From: Pleionea mediterranea
GTDB taxonomy: Bacteria > Pseudomonadota > Gammaproteobacteria > Enterobacterales > Kangiellaceae
Length of the DNA stretch: 64,000 nt
Assembly (NCBI RefSeq): GCF_003148745.1
Contig: NZ_QGGU01000014.1
Coordinates: 16,735 to 80,734, forward strand
Direction of reading: 5' to 3'
A program made the translations under genes and the position numbers. The notes beneath the pieces were generated by a model. It made no database searches, was not told the origin of the DNA, and saw only the letters and a program-made list of their open reading frames with translations. This document shows, in pieces, positions 8,166 to 17,440 of the stretch. The first letter of the stretch is position 1. The number at the start of each line of letters is the position of its first letter.

Positions 8166-9596
8166 CTATGGATTTAAATTTACTTTGAGCAACTGTTCAT
8201 TAACAAGGTGTTTCGCGTGGTCAAAGTCAACTTGTTCAATGGTATCTATTGACTGGGTTAATTCTTTTAAAATTGCCTTCTGAGTTTCGCCACGTTGTTG
8301 TGCATCTCTATAAGGCAGGCGATGAAACATCACCATGGAATAGCGGGGGACAAATTGATCCGGCCAGCGTTTTTCCAGTTCAAACGCCAACTCTTTTTGA
8401 AGCACAAATTTTGGATCGTTAACCGAGTCGCGCATTTCAATGTAATTTTCAATCGCCATGTCGGCTATGGCATTGCCATTGGGTTGGCGAAGTTTGTCGG
8501 TTTCTGAGAACACCGCTTGCCAATTAAATTGAGCGGTCTGACAATTGTTATGCTGATCAATTTGTGCCATTAACTCGGTAATGTCTTCAAAGCCACAGTT
8601 CATCCCCTGCCCATGAAATGGCACTATGGCGTGAGCCGCATCGCCAATCAGTAACGCTAAATCTTGATAGTGCCACGGATTGCATCTTACGGTAGCCAAT
8701 CGACCTGTTGGATTATTAAAGTATTCGGTTTCAAGATTGGGCAGCAGAGGAATTAAATCGGAAAACTGCTGTTTAAAAAACTGTTGCAAGCGGTTTTTAT
8801 TATCAATGCTATCAAAACTTAACTCACCTTCGTTCGGCATAAACAGGGTAACGGTAAAGCTGGCATCTTTATTGGGCAGAGCAATGATCATATAGCCGCC
8901 CCGTGGCCAAATGTGTAATGCCTCCGGTTCCATTTGAAAGTTGCCTTCGCTGTCGGGGGGAATGCTAAGCTCTTTGTAACCATGACCCAGTGGCTCAACA
9001 ATGTTTTGTTGACTGTGGCGTGCGTGAATCGCATTGCGAACGGAAGATGCACTGCCATCGGTTCCAATCACCTGTTCAAAACTATGTTGCTCGTTTTGTT
9101 CGGTTAACTCGTTATAAATAGTGAGTTGTTGTTTATCAAAATCAATCGCATCACAGCGGCTATTAAAATGAATGGTTACATTGCCGTAAGCTTCTGCGGC
9201 GGTCATACAAAGTTTATTTAAATCACCACGGGATACCGAATAGATAACTTCTTCTGCGCGTTGTCCGTAGGGTTGTAAATGTTGTTCACCGTTTAAGTCG
9301 TGGATCATTCGACCACGCATGGGCGTTAACATGGGCTCAACCTGATCCATCAAATCTGCCTGTTTTAATGTATGAATGCCACGATTCGATAAGGCCAAGT
9401 TTATCGAGCGACCTGCTGACATGGATTGCTCGCGCATGTCAGCACGACGTTCAAAAATAACGACGTTATAACCGCGTTTGGCCAATAATACCGCGCATAA
9501 ACTGCCCACCAGTCCGGCACCAATTAAAGTAATCGTTGGTGCCTGGTTTTTTTCAGCGACTTGATGAGACGATGATTGTTGATTGGTTTGAGTCAT
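8166..9596 (-). CDS. kmo: Kynurenine 3-monooxygenase
   Basis: This 476-residue FAD monooxygenase hydroxylates L-kynurenine to 3-hydroxykynurenine with NADPH and O2. The N-terminal Rossmann motif GAGLVG is at 26-31, followed by AGRSINLALSNRG (61-73), characteristic of KMO. The second FAD motif GDAAHAIVPFHGQGMNCGFED is in the third quarter. It is the last gene of the operon ridA-haaO-cyclase-kynU-kmo, 49 bases after kynU. Family length is normal. Confidence 0.95.
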   Translation of the reverse strand: MTQTNQQSSSHQVAEKNQAPTITLIGAGLVGSLCAVLLAKRGYNVVIFERRADMREQSMSAGRSINLALSNRGIHTLKQADLMDQVEPMLTPMRGRMIHDLNGEQHLQPYGQRAEEVIYSVSRGDLNKLCMTAAEAYGNVTIHFNSRCDAIDFDKQQLTIYNELTEQNEQHSFEQVIGTDGSASSVRNAIHARHSQQNIVEPLGHGYKELSIPPDSEGNFQMEPEALHIWPRGGYMIIALPNKDASFTVTLFMPNEGELSFDSIDNKNRLQQFFKQQFSDLIPLLPNLETEYFNNPTGRLATVRCNPWHYQDLALLIGDAAHAIVPFHGQGMNCGFEDITELMAQIDQHNNCQTAQFNWQAVFSETDKLRQPNGNAIADMAIENYIEMRDSVNDPKFVLQKELAFELEKRWPDQFVPRYSMVMFHRLPYRDAQQRGETQKAILKELTQSIDTIEQVDFDHAKHLVNEQLLKVNLNP

Positions 9597-9645
9597 AAAT
9601 GGCTCCGCGACTCGTCGCTAATGCAACGAGGCTTGATCAATTAAT

Positions 9646-10932
9646 TTATTGTTGCAGGCTTTGTTTTAAAATTTGCACAAAGTGATAACAATCTTCGAAA
9701 CTGTTGTATTGAGGCACCGGAGCCACCCGGATCACATTGGGGTAACGCCAGTCGCCAGTCACGCCTGCCTTTTCAATGCGCTCAAACACCACTTTGCCGT
9801 CGAGACCATGGGTATCCACTGTAAGACTTAACTGGCAACCGTGCTCAGCTTCATTTTCCGGCGTGAGAATTTTAATATCGTCACCCAGTTCCTGATTCAG
9901 TAAAAAACGAAGGTAGCCGGTTAACAACAAGGATTTTTTACGCAGTGCAGAAATTCCGCCTGCCTGTTTTATGGTATCGAGAGAAGCGCGAATCGCCGCC
10001 AAGGATAAAATGGGCGGGTTGGACAATTGCCAGGCTTCTACGCTCTCGGTGGGATCGAACTGGTTGTCCATTTTAAAGCGAGTTTGTTTGTTATGTCCCC
10101 ACCAGCCAGCAAAACGTGGCAAGTCTTTATTTTTATGGTGAGTTTCGTGAACAAAACAACCGGCAACGGAGCCTGCTCCCGAGTTTAAATATTTATAATT
10201 ACACCAGCAGGCAAAATCCACCTGCCAGTCGTGCAGTTGCATTTCAATATTGCCACTGGCATGGGCCAAATCAAAACCCACCTGACAGCCTTTATCGTGA
10301 CCGGCTTTTGTGATGGCCTGCATATCAAACACCTGACCGGTGTAATATTGAACGCCTGGCAACAGAATAAGTGCAATGCTGTCACCCTGTTCTTCAATCA
10401 CTTTTAATATGTCTTCCGTTCGAAAAGTGCTTTCACCTTCACGAGGCTTGATTAACAGCATGGACTGTTCCGGATCAAAACCATGGAACTTGATCTGCGA
10501 TTCAACGGCGTAGTGATCCGATGGAAATGCGTGATCTTCAATGAGTATTTTATGTCGCTTTTGGGTGGGGCGATAAAAACTGACCATCATAAAGTGTAGG
10601 TTGGCAGTTAATGAATTCATTGCTACCACTTCGCTGTTTTTTGCGCCAACCAGTTCGGCAAAGCCTTCGGTTAAAAACTCGTGATAGGGCATCCAGGGAT
10701 AGTCGCCACTAAAATGCCCTTTAACGCCCAGTTTTTGCCACTGACTTAATTCGTAACTCAGGTATTGTTCGGTACGTTTTGGTTGCAAGCCCAGTGAGTT
10801 ACCGCAGAGATAAATTTCATCTTCGCCGTTAGATTGTTTGGGAATGTGGTATTCGTTGCGAATTGCACTTAATGGATCCTGCTCATCCATTTGTTTTGCA
10901 AAAGCTAATGAGTTTTCAAACCTGTGTGTCAT
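9646..10932 (-). CDS. kynU: Kynureninase
   Basis: This 428-residue PLP enzyme cleaves kynurenine or 3-hydroxykynurenine to (3-hydroxy)anthranilate and alanine. The PLP lysine is K247 in CNYKYLNSGAGS. Upstream are GNSLGLQPK (44-52) and the cofactor-binding GFDLAHASGN (219-228). Length is typical. Its place between a cyclase and kmo supports the 3-hydroxykynurenine route. Confidence 0.95.
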   Translation of the reverse strand: MTHRFENSLAFAKQMDEQDPLSAIRNEYHIPKQSNGEDEIYLCGNSLGLQPKRTEQYLSYELSQWQKLGVKGHFSGDYPWMPYHEFLTEGFAELVGAKNSEVVAMNSLTANLHFMMVSFYRPTQKRHKILIEDHAFPSDHYAVESQIKFHGFDPEQSMLLIKPREGESTFRTEDILKVIEEQGDSIALILLPGVQYYTGQVFDMQAITKAGHDKGCQVGFDLAHASGNIEMQLHDWQVDFACWCNYKYLNSGAGSVAGCFVHETHHKNKDLPRFAGWWGHNKQTRFKMDNQFDPTESVEAWQLSNPPILSLAAIRASLDTIKQAGGISALRKKSLLLTGYLRFLLNQELGDDIKILTPENEAEHGCQLSLTVDTHGLDGKVVFERIEKAGVTGDWRYPNVIRVAPVPQYNSFEDCYHFVQILKQSLQQ

Positions 10933-10961
10933 AGTGATTTCTCGAATAAGGGTTTTAGTGG

Positions 10962-11813
10962 CTAATAGTAATCGGTGTCTAAATGCTCAACACTCTCTAA
11001 CGGATAAAGCACTGGCCGCGAAGGCGCAGCATCCAGATGAAAATGGGCAATGTTTAAGCTCAACAGGTAATGACCATCTATCACATTGTCGGGAACATAA
11101 ATCATTTCGGTAATGGTTTTATGCCGAGCAGTTTTGTCGTTTAACTGATGCGACAGTTGCTCAACATTCCAGAAGTAATGATGATTCGACAGCTTGCCTT
11201 CGTCGTACATTTTATCGATGGAAGGAATGTCGACCAGTAAATGGTCGACGCCTTTATCCACCAGATACTGAATAGCCTGATGAGTAAAAAACGGCGGTTC
11301 AATTTGATCCGGTTCACTGCCGTACTGTTGAAACTGTTTTTCTTTCGGGTTTGGCAAGGTTCTGATCACCAGCGCTTTTACCATGTCCGGTTCAATGCTG
11401 GATAACTCGGCGACTAGGCAGTGTTTACTGATCACTCTGTCGTTTGCTTGCAGTGCCGGGGTGTAACTGTCCGGTGATTGTTCACCACTTTCGGGGCGCA
11501 CACTAATAACTGTCGCCGGTAAAAGATCAACCGCCAAATTCCCTACAGCAACTAGCGGATCAACAATGTGCGAAATCGATTCGGTATGAGTGCCATTGCA
11601 GTGAGGTGTCAGAGTAATGGTGGAAACATTGCAGCTTCCACCCTGTTTGGTGTCACCAATAAAATCGCCGGCACGGACAACTTCTGATTTGGCATTATTG
11701 ACACCAAAATGATTCGGTTGCTTACCAGTAAACTGCAACGGAATTGCCAGAGAAACCGACTGATCCGTTATAAGCCGAAACGTCTGATTGGCGAGAGTAA
11801 CAGTGATGTTCAC
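10962..11813 (-). CDS. Cyclase-family hydrolase, likely kynurenine formamidase
   Basis: This 283-residue member of the cyclase/KynB family (PF04199) has a metal site [13 protein letters not shown] at residues 70-82 (H71, H76, E78, H82 the candidates). This variant has one residue more between the first histidine and GTH than the HxGTH of classical KynB, and the protein is about 70 residues longer. It starts at GTG 11813, overlapping the haaO stop by four bases (GTGA). In this operon the obvious role is hydrolysis of N-formylkynurenine to kynurenine, but activity on another pathway amide is possible. Confidence 0.75.
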   Translation of the reverse strand: MNITVTLANQTFRLITDQSVSLAIPLQFTGKQPNHFGVNNAKSEVVRAGDFIGDTKQGGSCNVSTITLTPHCNGTHTESISHIVDPLVAVGNLAVDLLPATVISVRPESGEQSPDSYTPALQANDRVISKHCLVAELSSIEPDMVKALVIRTLPNPKEKQFQQYGSEPDQIEPPFFTHQAIQYLVDKGVDHLLVDIPSIDKMYDEGKLSNHHYFWNVEQLSHQLNDKTARHKTITEMIYVPDNVIDGHYLLSLNIAHFHLDAAPSRPVLYPLESVEHLDTDYY

Positions 11814-12343
11814 TGTTCGAACTCGTATTTATTGTGCGGCATAACGGTGCCGCATTTATCACAGGTGCGTTTTTCTTCGCTGGATAAAAAGCGGTTAAAT
11901 ACCGCACCAAAATCGTTTTCAATATCCCGTAGTGGGAAATACTCTTCATAAAGTTTATGGTTGCAGTTTTCGCAAAACCACATTAGGCCATCGGTTTCTT
12001 CCGGGCGTCTTACCTGCTCTATAACCAGACCAATGGAATTGGCAAATCTTACCGGCGAATGAGGGATTTTTGGTGGCAATAAAAAGACTTCACCCGCTTT
12101 AATGGGGTAATCGATGACTTCATTATTTTGCTGGGTACGCAATAGCATTTCGCCTTCGAGTTGATAGAAAAACTCGGGCCCTTCGTTGTAATGAAAGTCT
12201 TTACGACCGTTTGGTCCGCCCACCACCATAATGATCATATCGCCTTCGCGATAGACTTCTTTATTGCACACGGGTGGTTTTAGTTTATCGCGATTTTCAT
12301 CGATCCACTTTTGAAAATTAATGACCTGCATTGGTGCACTCAT
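11810..12343 (-). CDS. haaO: 3-hydroxyanthranilate 3,4-dioxygenase
   Basis: This 177-residue cupin enzyme opens 3-hydroxyanthranilate to 2-amino-3-carboxymuconate semialdehyde. The iron ligands fall at H51, E57 and H95 ([11 protein letters not shown] and PKIPH), and the second, rubredoxin-like metal site is C124/C127 and C161/C164. The start is ATG 12341-12343, with AGGAGG just upstream; an upstream in-frame ATG at 12403 would overlap ridA and lacks such a site. The gene overlaps the next one by four bases. Also called nbaC in pseudomonads. Confidence 0.95.
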   Translation of the reverse strand: MSAPMQVINFQKWIDENRDKLKPPVCNKEVYREGDMIIMVVGGPNGRKDFHYNEGPEFFYQLEGEMLLRTQQNNEVIDYPIKAGEVFLLPPKIPHSPVRFANSIGLVIEQVRRPEETDGLMWFCENCNHKLYEEYFPLRDIENDFGAVFNRFLSSEEKRTCDKCGTVMPHNKYEFEQ

Positions 12344-12383
12344 AATCGCCTCCTGATGAGTAATTGTGATGGCATCAGCCGAA

Positions 12384-12821
12384 CTAGTCGATGGTTGCCA
12401 CACATTTTAATTCTATTGCAATGGGCGTTGGTAACGCAGTGATTTCTATGGTGGTTCGACAAGGCTGGTTATCTTTAAAATATTCTGCGTAAACCTCGTT
12501 ATAGGTTTTAAAGTCGTCTTTCATATTGGTTAAAAAGACTTGAACATCCACCAGTTGATCCCAGCTGGAGCCAGACTCTTCCAATATCCAGCGCACATTA
12601 TCAAACACGCTGCGGCACTGCTCGGCAATGTCGTAATCGGTAATATTGCCGTTTTCGTCCAACGTTACGCCGGGTATCGATTTGCTGCCGCGTTGACGTG
12701 GTCCCACACCCGATAAGAATAATAGATTACCCACACGACGTGCGTGAGGATAAAGGCCAACTGGCTCTGGCGCTTTTTTTGAGTCTACTCGTTGGCTGGT
12801 TGTTGGGTTATTGGCCGTCAT
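12384..12821 (-). CDS. RidA-family protein, possible 2-aminomuconate deaminase
   Basis: This RidA/YjgF protein of 145 residues has the family strands [12 protein letters not shown] and the signature [20 protein letters not shown] near the C-terminus, including the conserved arginine that binds the carboxylate of enamine substrates. The start is ATG 12819-12821 with AGGAG eight bases before it; a frame 22 codons longer has no such site. As first gene of a kynurenine operon next to haaO it matches the position of 2-aminomuconate deaminase (nbaF/amnD-type) in tryptophan catabolism. A general enamine-scavenging role is the alternative. Confidence 0.8.
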   Translation of the reverse strand: MTANNPTTSQRVDSKKAPEPVGLYPHARRVGNLLFLSGVGPRQRGSKSIPGVTLDENGNITDYDIAEQCRSVFDNVRWILEESGSSWDQLVDVQVFLTNMKDDFKTYNEVYAEYFKDNQPCRTTIEITALPTPIAIELKCVATID

Positions 12822-12887
12822 ATTTGAACTCCTGAATCTGAGCGATGTATTGAGTAAAGTGGAGTGATTTAAACTTAAATTACACAA

Positions 12888-13331
12888 TACGGGGTTAAAA
12901 CTGTCTGAAATAATCGAGAAAGACGAGCATAGAGCTCAAGGCAAATGCGAAAGACGATTTGCCGAATGGTTCCTGCTAGGCCAGTACGCTTTTGCAGCCA
13001 TTGCGGCTGGCAAAAATAGCCCCGGAAGATATTTGTTTTATGGAAATGCAGTTCATGGGGGTATTTATACGATGGTTGGAGGCGATTGTAAATAGGAGGA
13101 ATCAGACCTTGTAAGTAAAGTTAAATACACAAAGCAATGCCTTGTTTTGTGAAAGAGTACCGAAAAAACCGAAATTAAGTGTGCGCCAGTTCAAAAAGAG
13201 CTAGTATCTCGCTTCTTCGGCCCCGAGTATGCTGGCATAATCCTGCCGAAAAAATAACCAGCCTTTTTGTCAGGTCTTGATTTAAGACTGTTAGGCGTAA
13301 TAACAAACCAGTTTCGGGGAATTCATTCACC
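12888..13331. other. Intergenic region upstream of the kynurenine operon and a glycosyltransferase gene
   Basis: No convincing gene is seen. On the plus strand a frame stays open from 12868 to a stop ending at 13095 (76 codons, ending in a MVGGDCK segment) but has no ATG, GTG or TTG near its beginning. It could be a decayed gene end or an extragenic repeat. The divergent promoters of ridA and the glycosyltransferase must lie here; I see no strong hexamers. Confidence 0.4.
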
Positions 13332-14786
13332 ATGAAGGGTAGTTTACGTTCGATCCTGCAATGTCTGTTTTGGGCGGTTGCTTTATACAGTTTATCCGGT
13401 GTCGTTATTTATCTGGCAGTGAATTACACCTATACGGTGGACGACTCTATGGCGTCGGTACGGTTATTTATTTTCTGCCTGTTGTTGCCAATTGCGGTTA
13501 AGTTTTTAATTCAACTGTTGTCGTCACCCTTGTATGGCGTGGTTGAGCGGGTGCGTCGACGCGGGCAAACGTCGGCTGATAATCCTTCGGTGTCGGTGTT
13601 GATCCCTGCCTGGAACGAAGAAGTGGGGATATTAAAAACCCTTAAATCTGTGGTTGAGGCCAATTATCAGCGATTGGAAGTGATTGTTATCAACGATGGC
13701 TCCACCGATAAAACCCACCAATTGCTAAACAACTTTATTAAACAGCATAATCGCTCTCGTTCTACTGAATTAACAAAACATTCCATTTCAAAGCTTTCAA
13801 ACTCAAAAGGCTTAAACTCACATTCAAAAGCCTCTGTTTCACGCTCACTACACAGTGAAAATAAAGCAGTAATTAAATACCTGAAGCTGCCAAATGGTGG
13901 TAAAGCAAAAGCCATGAATCAGGGGCTGGCTATGGCCAGTGGGGAGTTTATAGTCACTATTGATGCCGACAGTGTGATGGATCCTGAAGCGGTTACTCAG
14001 CTGATTAAACGATTTACCGACGATAAGGTCGCTGCCGTTGCTGGCAATGTGGTAGTTGGTAACCGCCGCAAGCCTATTGAGTTGATGCAGCAGCTGGAGT
14101 ATCTGTATGGCTTTTTCTTTAAGCGTGCGGATTCAATTTTTAATTCTGTGTACATTATTGGCGGTGCTGCCGCGGCCTATCGAAAACAGGCGTTACTCGA
14201 TGTGGGCGGTTTTGATGAATCGATCATTACTGAAGATATCGAAATGTCGACCCGGTTATTACGATACGGTTATAAAACTCGTTACGCGACGGATGCTGTT
14301 ATTTATACCGAAGGCCCATCGGACTGGAAAGCGCTGTGCAAACAACGACTGCGCTGGAAATACGGTAGAGTTTTAACATTTATAAAACATTCCAGTCTGT
14401 TTTTCAGTTTGCATAAATCGCACTCCAAGTATTTAACCTGCCTGTTATTGCCCTTGGCGGTTTACGCGGAATTTTTATTGTTAATGGAAGGGGTGTTGCT
14501 GACCATTTTTTACGGTTACACCATTATCACTTTCGATTATGTGCCGCTGGTGTTTGTGATTCTGTTTTTAACCTCGATCATTGCCATGCAGATAATGTCG
14601 GATCCCAAAGCTAAATTTCATTTAAATCTATTATTAGTTGCCCCTGTTGCCTGGCTGATCTTCTACATTGTCGATATTGTTGAGTTTCAAGCTCTGTTTC
14701 GCAGCCTTAAACGCCTGATCAAGCGTGAGCAGTTGCAGTGGCAGTCCTGGTCACGTGTCGGTATTGCATCGTCCTCGCTTCAATAG
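13332..14786 (+). CDS. Membrane glycosyltransferase, family 2 (PgaC/BcsA-like)
   Basis: This 484-residue processive-type GT2 enzyme has two N-terminal membrane helices (about 10-31 and 43-62) and a catalytic domain. The signature acids are D122 in NDGSTD, DAD at 211-213 and the TED at 300-302, followed by QRLRW at 338-342, the pattern of enzymes polymerising beta-linked hexosamines or glucose. Three or four C-terminal helices follow. An unusual Ser/Lys-rich insertion of about 38 residues (141-178) splits the domain between NDGSTD and the LPNGGKAKAMNQ loop. No partner polysaccharide genes are nearby, so the product is unknown; PgaC-like poly-GlcNAc synthase is the nearest comparison. Confidence 0.85.
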   Translation: MKGSLRSILQCLFWAVALYSLSGVVIYLAVNYTYTVDDSMASVRLFIFCLLLPIAVKFLIQLLSSPLYGVVERVRRRGQTSADNPSVSVLIPAWNEEVGILKTLKSVVEANYQRLEVIVINDGSTDKTHQLLNNFIKQHNRSRSTELTKHSISKLSNSKGLNSHSKASVSRSLHSENKAVIKYLKLPNGGKAKAMNQGLAMASGEFIVTIDADSVMDPEAVTQLIKRFTDDKVAAVAGNVVVGNRRKPIELMQQLEYLYGFFFKRADSIFNSVYIIGGAAAAYRKQALLDVGGFDESIITEDIEMSTRLLRYGYKTRYATDAVIYTEGPSDWKALCKQRLRWKYGRVLTFIKHSSLFFSLHKSHSKYLTCLLLPLAVYAEFLLLMEGVLLTIFYGYTIITFDYVPLVFVILFLTSIIAMQIMSDPKAKFHLNLLLVAPVAWLIFYIVDIVEFQALFRSLKRLIKREQLQWQSWSRVGIASSSLQ

Positions 14787-14888
14787 TTCGATTCCTTAAG
14801 CTGGGACTTGACGCTGGCGGTGTTTATCGCGATATTGATGCCCTAAATATGACATCAGACCCGACAATAAATACTTCAGGAGCTATCG

Positions 14889-15866
14889 ATGCCGGACAAG
14901 AATTCCCCTGAGCATGATTCTAATAGAGAAGCATCTAATAAAGAAACGTCTAATCAAGAGATCTCTAATCAAGAAGCGTCTAACCAAGAATCCTCGAATA
15001 TAGAATCTTCCAATCAGGAATCCTCTAATCAGCAACAGACAAACCAGCAGCCTGGTGGATCGAATAATCCTTACCAGTCCCCCGATTCCAGCCTGGATGT
15101 TGAGCCAGAAGGGGCGTCTCTTAATATGTTGGCTGCGCCACGAGCGGTTTCATTTGGTCGCTGTGTTGGCTGGATAGGCGATGGATTTGGTTATTTTAAA
15201 CAAAGTCCGGGTCAGTGGATCCTTATCTTGTTTTTGGGGCTCGCCATTATGATTGGCCTGAGTATGTTGCCATTGATAGGTCAACTGATAATGGGCTTAA
15301 CATCCTATGTCTGGTTTGCCGGGTTAATGCTTGGCTGTAAAGCTTTGTATCAGGGACGGGAGTTTTCGGTTAATTACCTGTTTGCCGGATTTAAAGAACC
15401 ACTGGTTAAACTGATTCTATTATCGATTATTACCGGTGTGCTGAATGCGCTGATTATGTATTCGGTTATGGGGGATTTTTATCTGGAACTGTTAAAGTCG
15501 AGTGCCGACGCTCAGCAACAGCAAAGTCTGATTATGGAAGATCCGGGCCGTTTTTGGCAGCTGTTTTTCTTTGGAATGCTGGCGATGATACCGGTAATGA
15601 TGGCGTCCATTTTTGCTCCGGCATTAATTGCCATTCATGACATTTCAATTCTAAAGGCGATGCAGTTTAGTTTTCTTGGCTGCGTAAAGAACATACTGCC
15701 ACTGTTTGTTTTCGCCGTAATTATGCTGCTGCTTTATATTGTTTCGGTGATCCCAATATTCCTGGGTTTACTGGTGTTTATGCCCACCGCTTTTGCTGCA
15801 ATATTTTCTGCTTACAAAGATATTTTTACCGAGCCCCATGCCGCTAACGATCGGCTGGAGCTGTAA
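14889..15866 (+). CDS. BPSS1780-like multispan membrane protein with Asn/Ser/Glu repeat
   Basis: This 325-residue protein starts with a polar tail built of SNQE/SNQES-type units (about residues 12-55), also visible in the DNA as repeated tctaatcaagaa-like blocks. After AVSFGRCVGWIGDGF come about five or six membrane helices of the type seen in the BPSS1780/DUF-type membrane family. Its function is unknown. The repeat tail is probably disordered and may vary in length between strains. The gene lies 102 bases after the glycosyltransferase, possibly cotranscribed, and ends in a strong terminator. Confidence 0.65.
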   Translation: MPDKNSPEHDSNREASNKETSNQEISNQEASNQESSNIESSNQESSNQQQTNQQPGGSNNPYQSPDSSLDVEPEGASLNMLAAPRAVSFGRCVGWIGDGFGYFKQSPGQWILILFLGLAIMIGLSMLPLIGQLIMGLTSYVWFAGLMLGCKALYQGREFSVNYLFAGFKEPLVKLILLSIITGVLNALIMYSVMGDFYLELLKSSADAQQQQSLIMEDPGRFWQLFFFGMLAMIPVMMASIFAPALIAIHDISILKAMQFSFLGCVKNILPLFVFAVIMLLLYIVSVIPIFLGLLVFMPTAFAAIFSAYKDIFTEPHAANDRLEL

Positions 15867-15937
15867 CTTTTAAGTGCAAGTGGTTAAGTTTTTCTGTTTA
15901 AGATTTAAATCATGCACTTAAAAAATAAGCTAAAAAC

Positions 15938-15968
15938 AAAAAAGCCTGATCATTGGTCAGGCTTTTTT
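15938..15968. terminator. Strong bidirectional terminator
   Basis: A perfect 12-base stem, AAAAAAGCCTGA at 15938-15949 with TCAGGCTTTTTT at 15957-15968, has a seven-base loop. It lies between convergent genes, with A and T runs on either side. Confidence 0.9.
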
Positions 15969-16014
15969 ATGAACGCTGTATTGAAATAAACCTTTCAATG
16001 AATCGCTGTAATAT

Positions 16015-16350
16015 CTAGCCACTGATAAGTGATGGCTGACCAATCAGGATCAGTGCCGTATTTAAAATCACCACAGATACACCATACAGAGCCCAGTAAC
16101 GCTCTCTGGTTTTATGCCAGGTTAATGCGCAGCCAAGAGCCTGTGAAATAGCGATCAACACCATGACCCACAGAGCCGCCTGTGTCATTTGTCCCCAGTG
16201 AGTCACTAATACGGTTATCTGTACCAGCAGCATGGCGATTAAATAATAGAGTGCAATATCGGGTCGGCCTTTTAAGGTTAATATGGCAAGTGGCGAGGCC
16301 AGTAATAGAACTGGAATCGCTAAGATACTGATAAGTAAAAATATTTCCAT
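16015..16350 (-). CDS. Hypothetical small membrane protein
   Basis: This 111-residue protein consists almost entirely of four hydrophobic helices (about 3-25, 33-51, 58-76, 87-106) joined by short polar turns. I do not recognise a family. It ends close to the shared terminator and is divergent from the sigma-factor operon. Confidence 0.6.
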   Translation of the reverse strand: MEIFLLISILAIPVLLLASPLAILTLKGRPDIALYYLIAMLLVQITVLVTHWGQMTQAALWVMVLIAISQALGCALTWHKTRERYWALYGVSVVILNTALILIGQPSLISG

Positions 16351-16490
16351 AGTAATTGGCCTGGCCTGAGTTTATGATTTAATGAATTTCGACCGCGAGT
16401 CTACATAAGGGTCAGGCGATAGTCTAAAAAATTTAAATAAATAGGGAATAAATGGACGATGGCAACGTTATACCCTCAGTGGTTAATTAA

Positions 16491-17003
16491 ATGACGAGAA
16501 TACGAGTGGTTAATCAACTTATTCAGCAACACTCTCAGGGGGCGTACGCCATGGCGGTGCAAATGCTTCGCTGTAAAGACGACGCCCAGGATGTTATGCA
16601 GGATGCCTGCTACGCGTTACTGCGTCAGGCGCGGTTGCCAAAAGATTCCAGTCAATTTCGTATGTTGCTGTTTAAAGTGGTGCGCAACAAGGTTATTGAC
16701 CGGGTGCGTGCGCAAAAAGTCAGACGCAGTGAATCATGGAATGAAGAGAGTGTGGCGGCTAATGAGCAACAAAATCCAGAGACTTACTGGCAACAACAAC
16801 AGGCTCAAACTTCAATAAAAAAAGCATTGGCAGCCCTGTCTCTGGAGCATCGGGATATTATTTTATTAAAAGACTGGCAAGGTTTCAGTTACGCAGAGAT
16901 TGCCAATATTCTTGAGATAGAAGCCGGAACCGTTATGTCGCGATTGCATCGGGCAAGACTCGCTCTGCGTCAACAAATGAAATTAAGTGAAGGTGAATCA
17001 TGA
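16491..17003 (+). CDS. ECF-type RNA polymerase sigma factor
   Basis: This 170-residue sigma-70 family protein has region 2 (DDAQDVMQDACYALLRQARLP with RMLLFKVVRNKVIDRVRAQK) and region 4 (AALSLEHRDIILLKDWQGFSYAEIANILEIEAGTVMSRLHRARLAL). There are no regions 1 or 3, as in ECF factors. Its stop overlaps the start of a zinc-finger anti-sigma gene by four bases, which fits a co-expressed pair. The regulon and signal are unknown. Confidence 0.9.
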   Translation: MTRIRVVNQLIQQHSQGAYAMAVQMLRCKDDAQDVMQDACYALLRQARLPKDSSQFRMLLFKVVRNKVIDRVRAQKVRRSESWNEESVAANEQQNPETYWQQQQAQTSIKKALAALSLEHRDIILLKDWQGFSYAEIANILEIEAGTVMSRLHRARLALRQQMKLSEGES

Positions 17004-17440
17004 CTGAGCTATGCAGCAGTATTGAAGCTAAGTTATCGGGTTATCTGGATGGCGAGTTAACCCAACAGGAGTCGCAACGTGTGCATAATCATTTGCAGCA
17101 ATGTGAGCAGTGCAACCAGTTATACCGCGACTTAAAGTCCATGCAACAGGACGTTGCCCAATTGGAGAAAAAGACCATGAGTGAAGAACAACTGGAAACC
17201 TTAATGACGGATAAACCGGCAAAAACATTTGAGTGGGCCGGCTGGTTGTTATTGATAGGTGGGATAGCCGTGATTGTTGGCTACCTGGCGTATCAATTTT
17301 TTACCCAGGACACTACCGCGCTTTGGTTAAAATTAACCATCAGTGCCATATACGGTGGCGTAGCCTTTTTATTATTAACTGTATTGCGGCAACGATTGAT
17401 TGCCCGAAAAACCGATCGCTATAAAGGAGTGGATTTATGA
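17000..17440 (+). CDS. Zinc-finger anti-sigma factor with one membrane-spanning pair
   Basis: This 146-residue protein begins with the zf-HC2 anti-sigma module: LSGYLDGELTQQE followed by HNHLQQCEQC, the His-x3-Cys-x2-Cys metal motif at about residues 30-38. Two membrane helices lie at about 76-95 and 106-128, so the sigma-binding part sits in the cytoplasm. Its four-base overlaps with the sigma gene before and the YbjQ gene after suggest translational coupling. It should hold the sigma factor inactive at the membrane. Confidence 0.85.
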   Translation: MTELCSSIEAKLSGYLDGELTQQESQRVHNHLQQCEQCNQLYRDLKSMQQDVAQLEKKTMSEEQLETLMTDKPAKTFEWAGWLLLIGGIAVIVGYLAYQFFTQDTTALWLKLTISAIYGGVAFLLLTVLRQRLIARKTDRYKGVDL

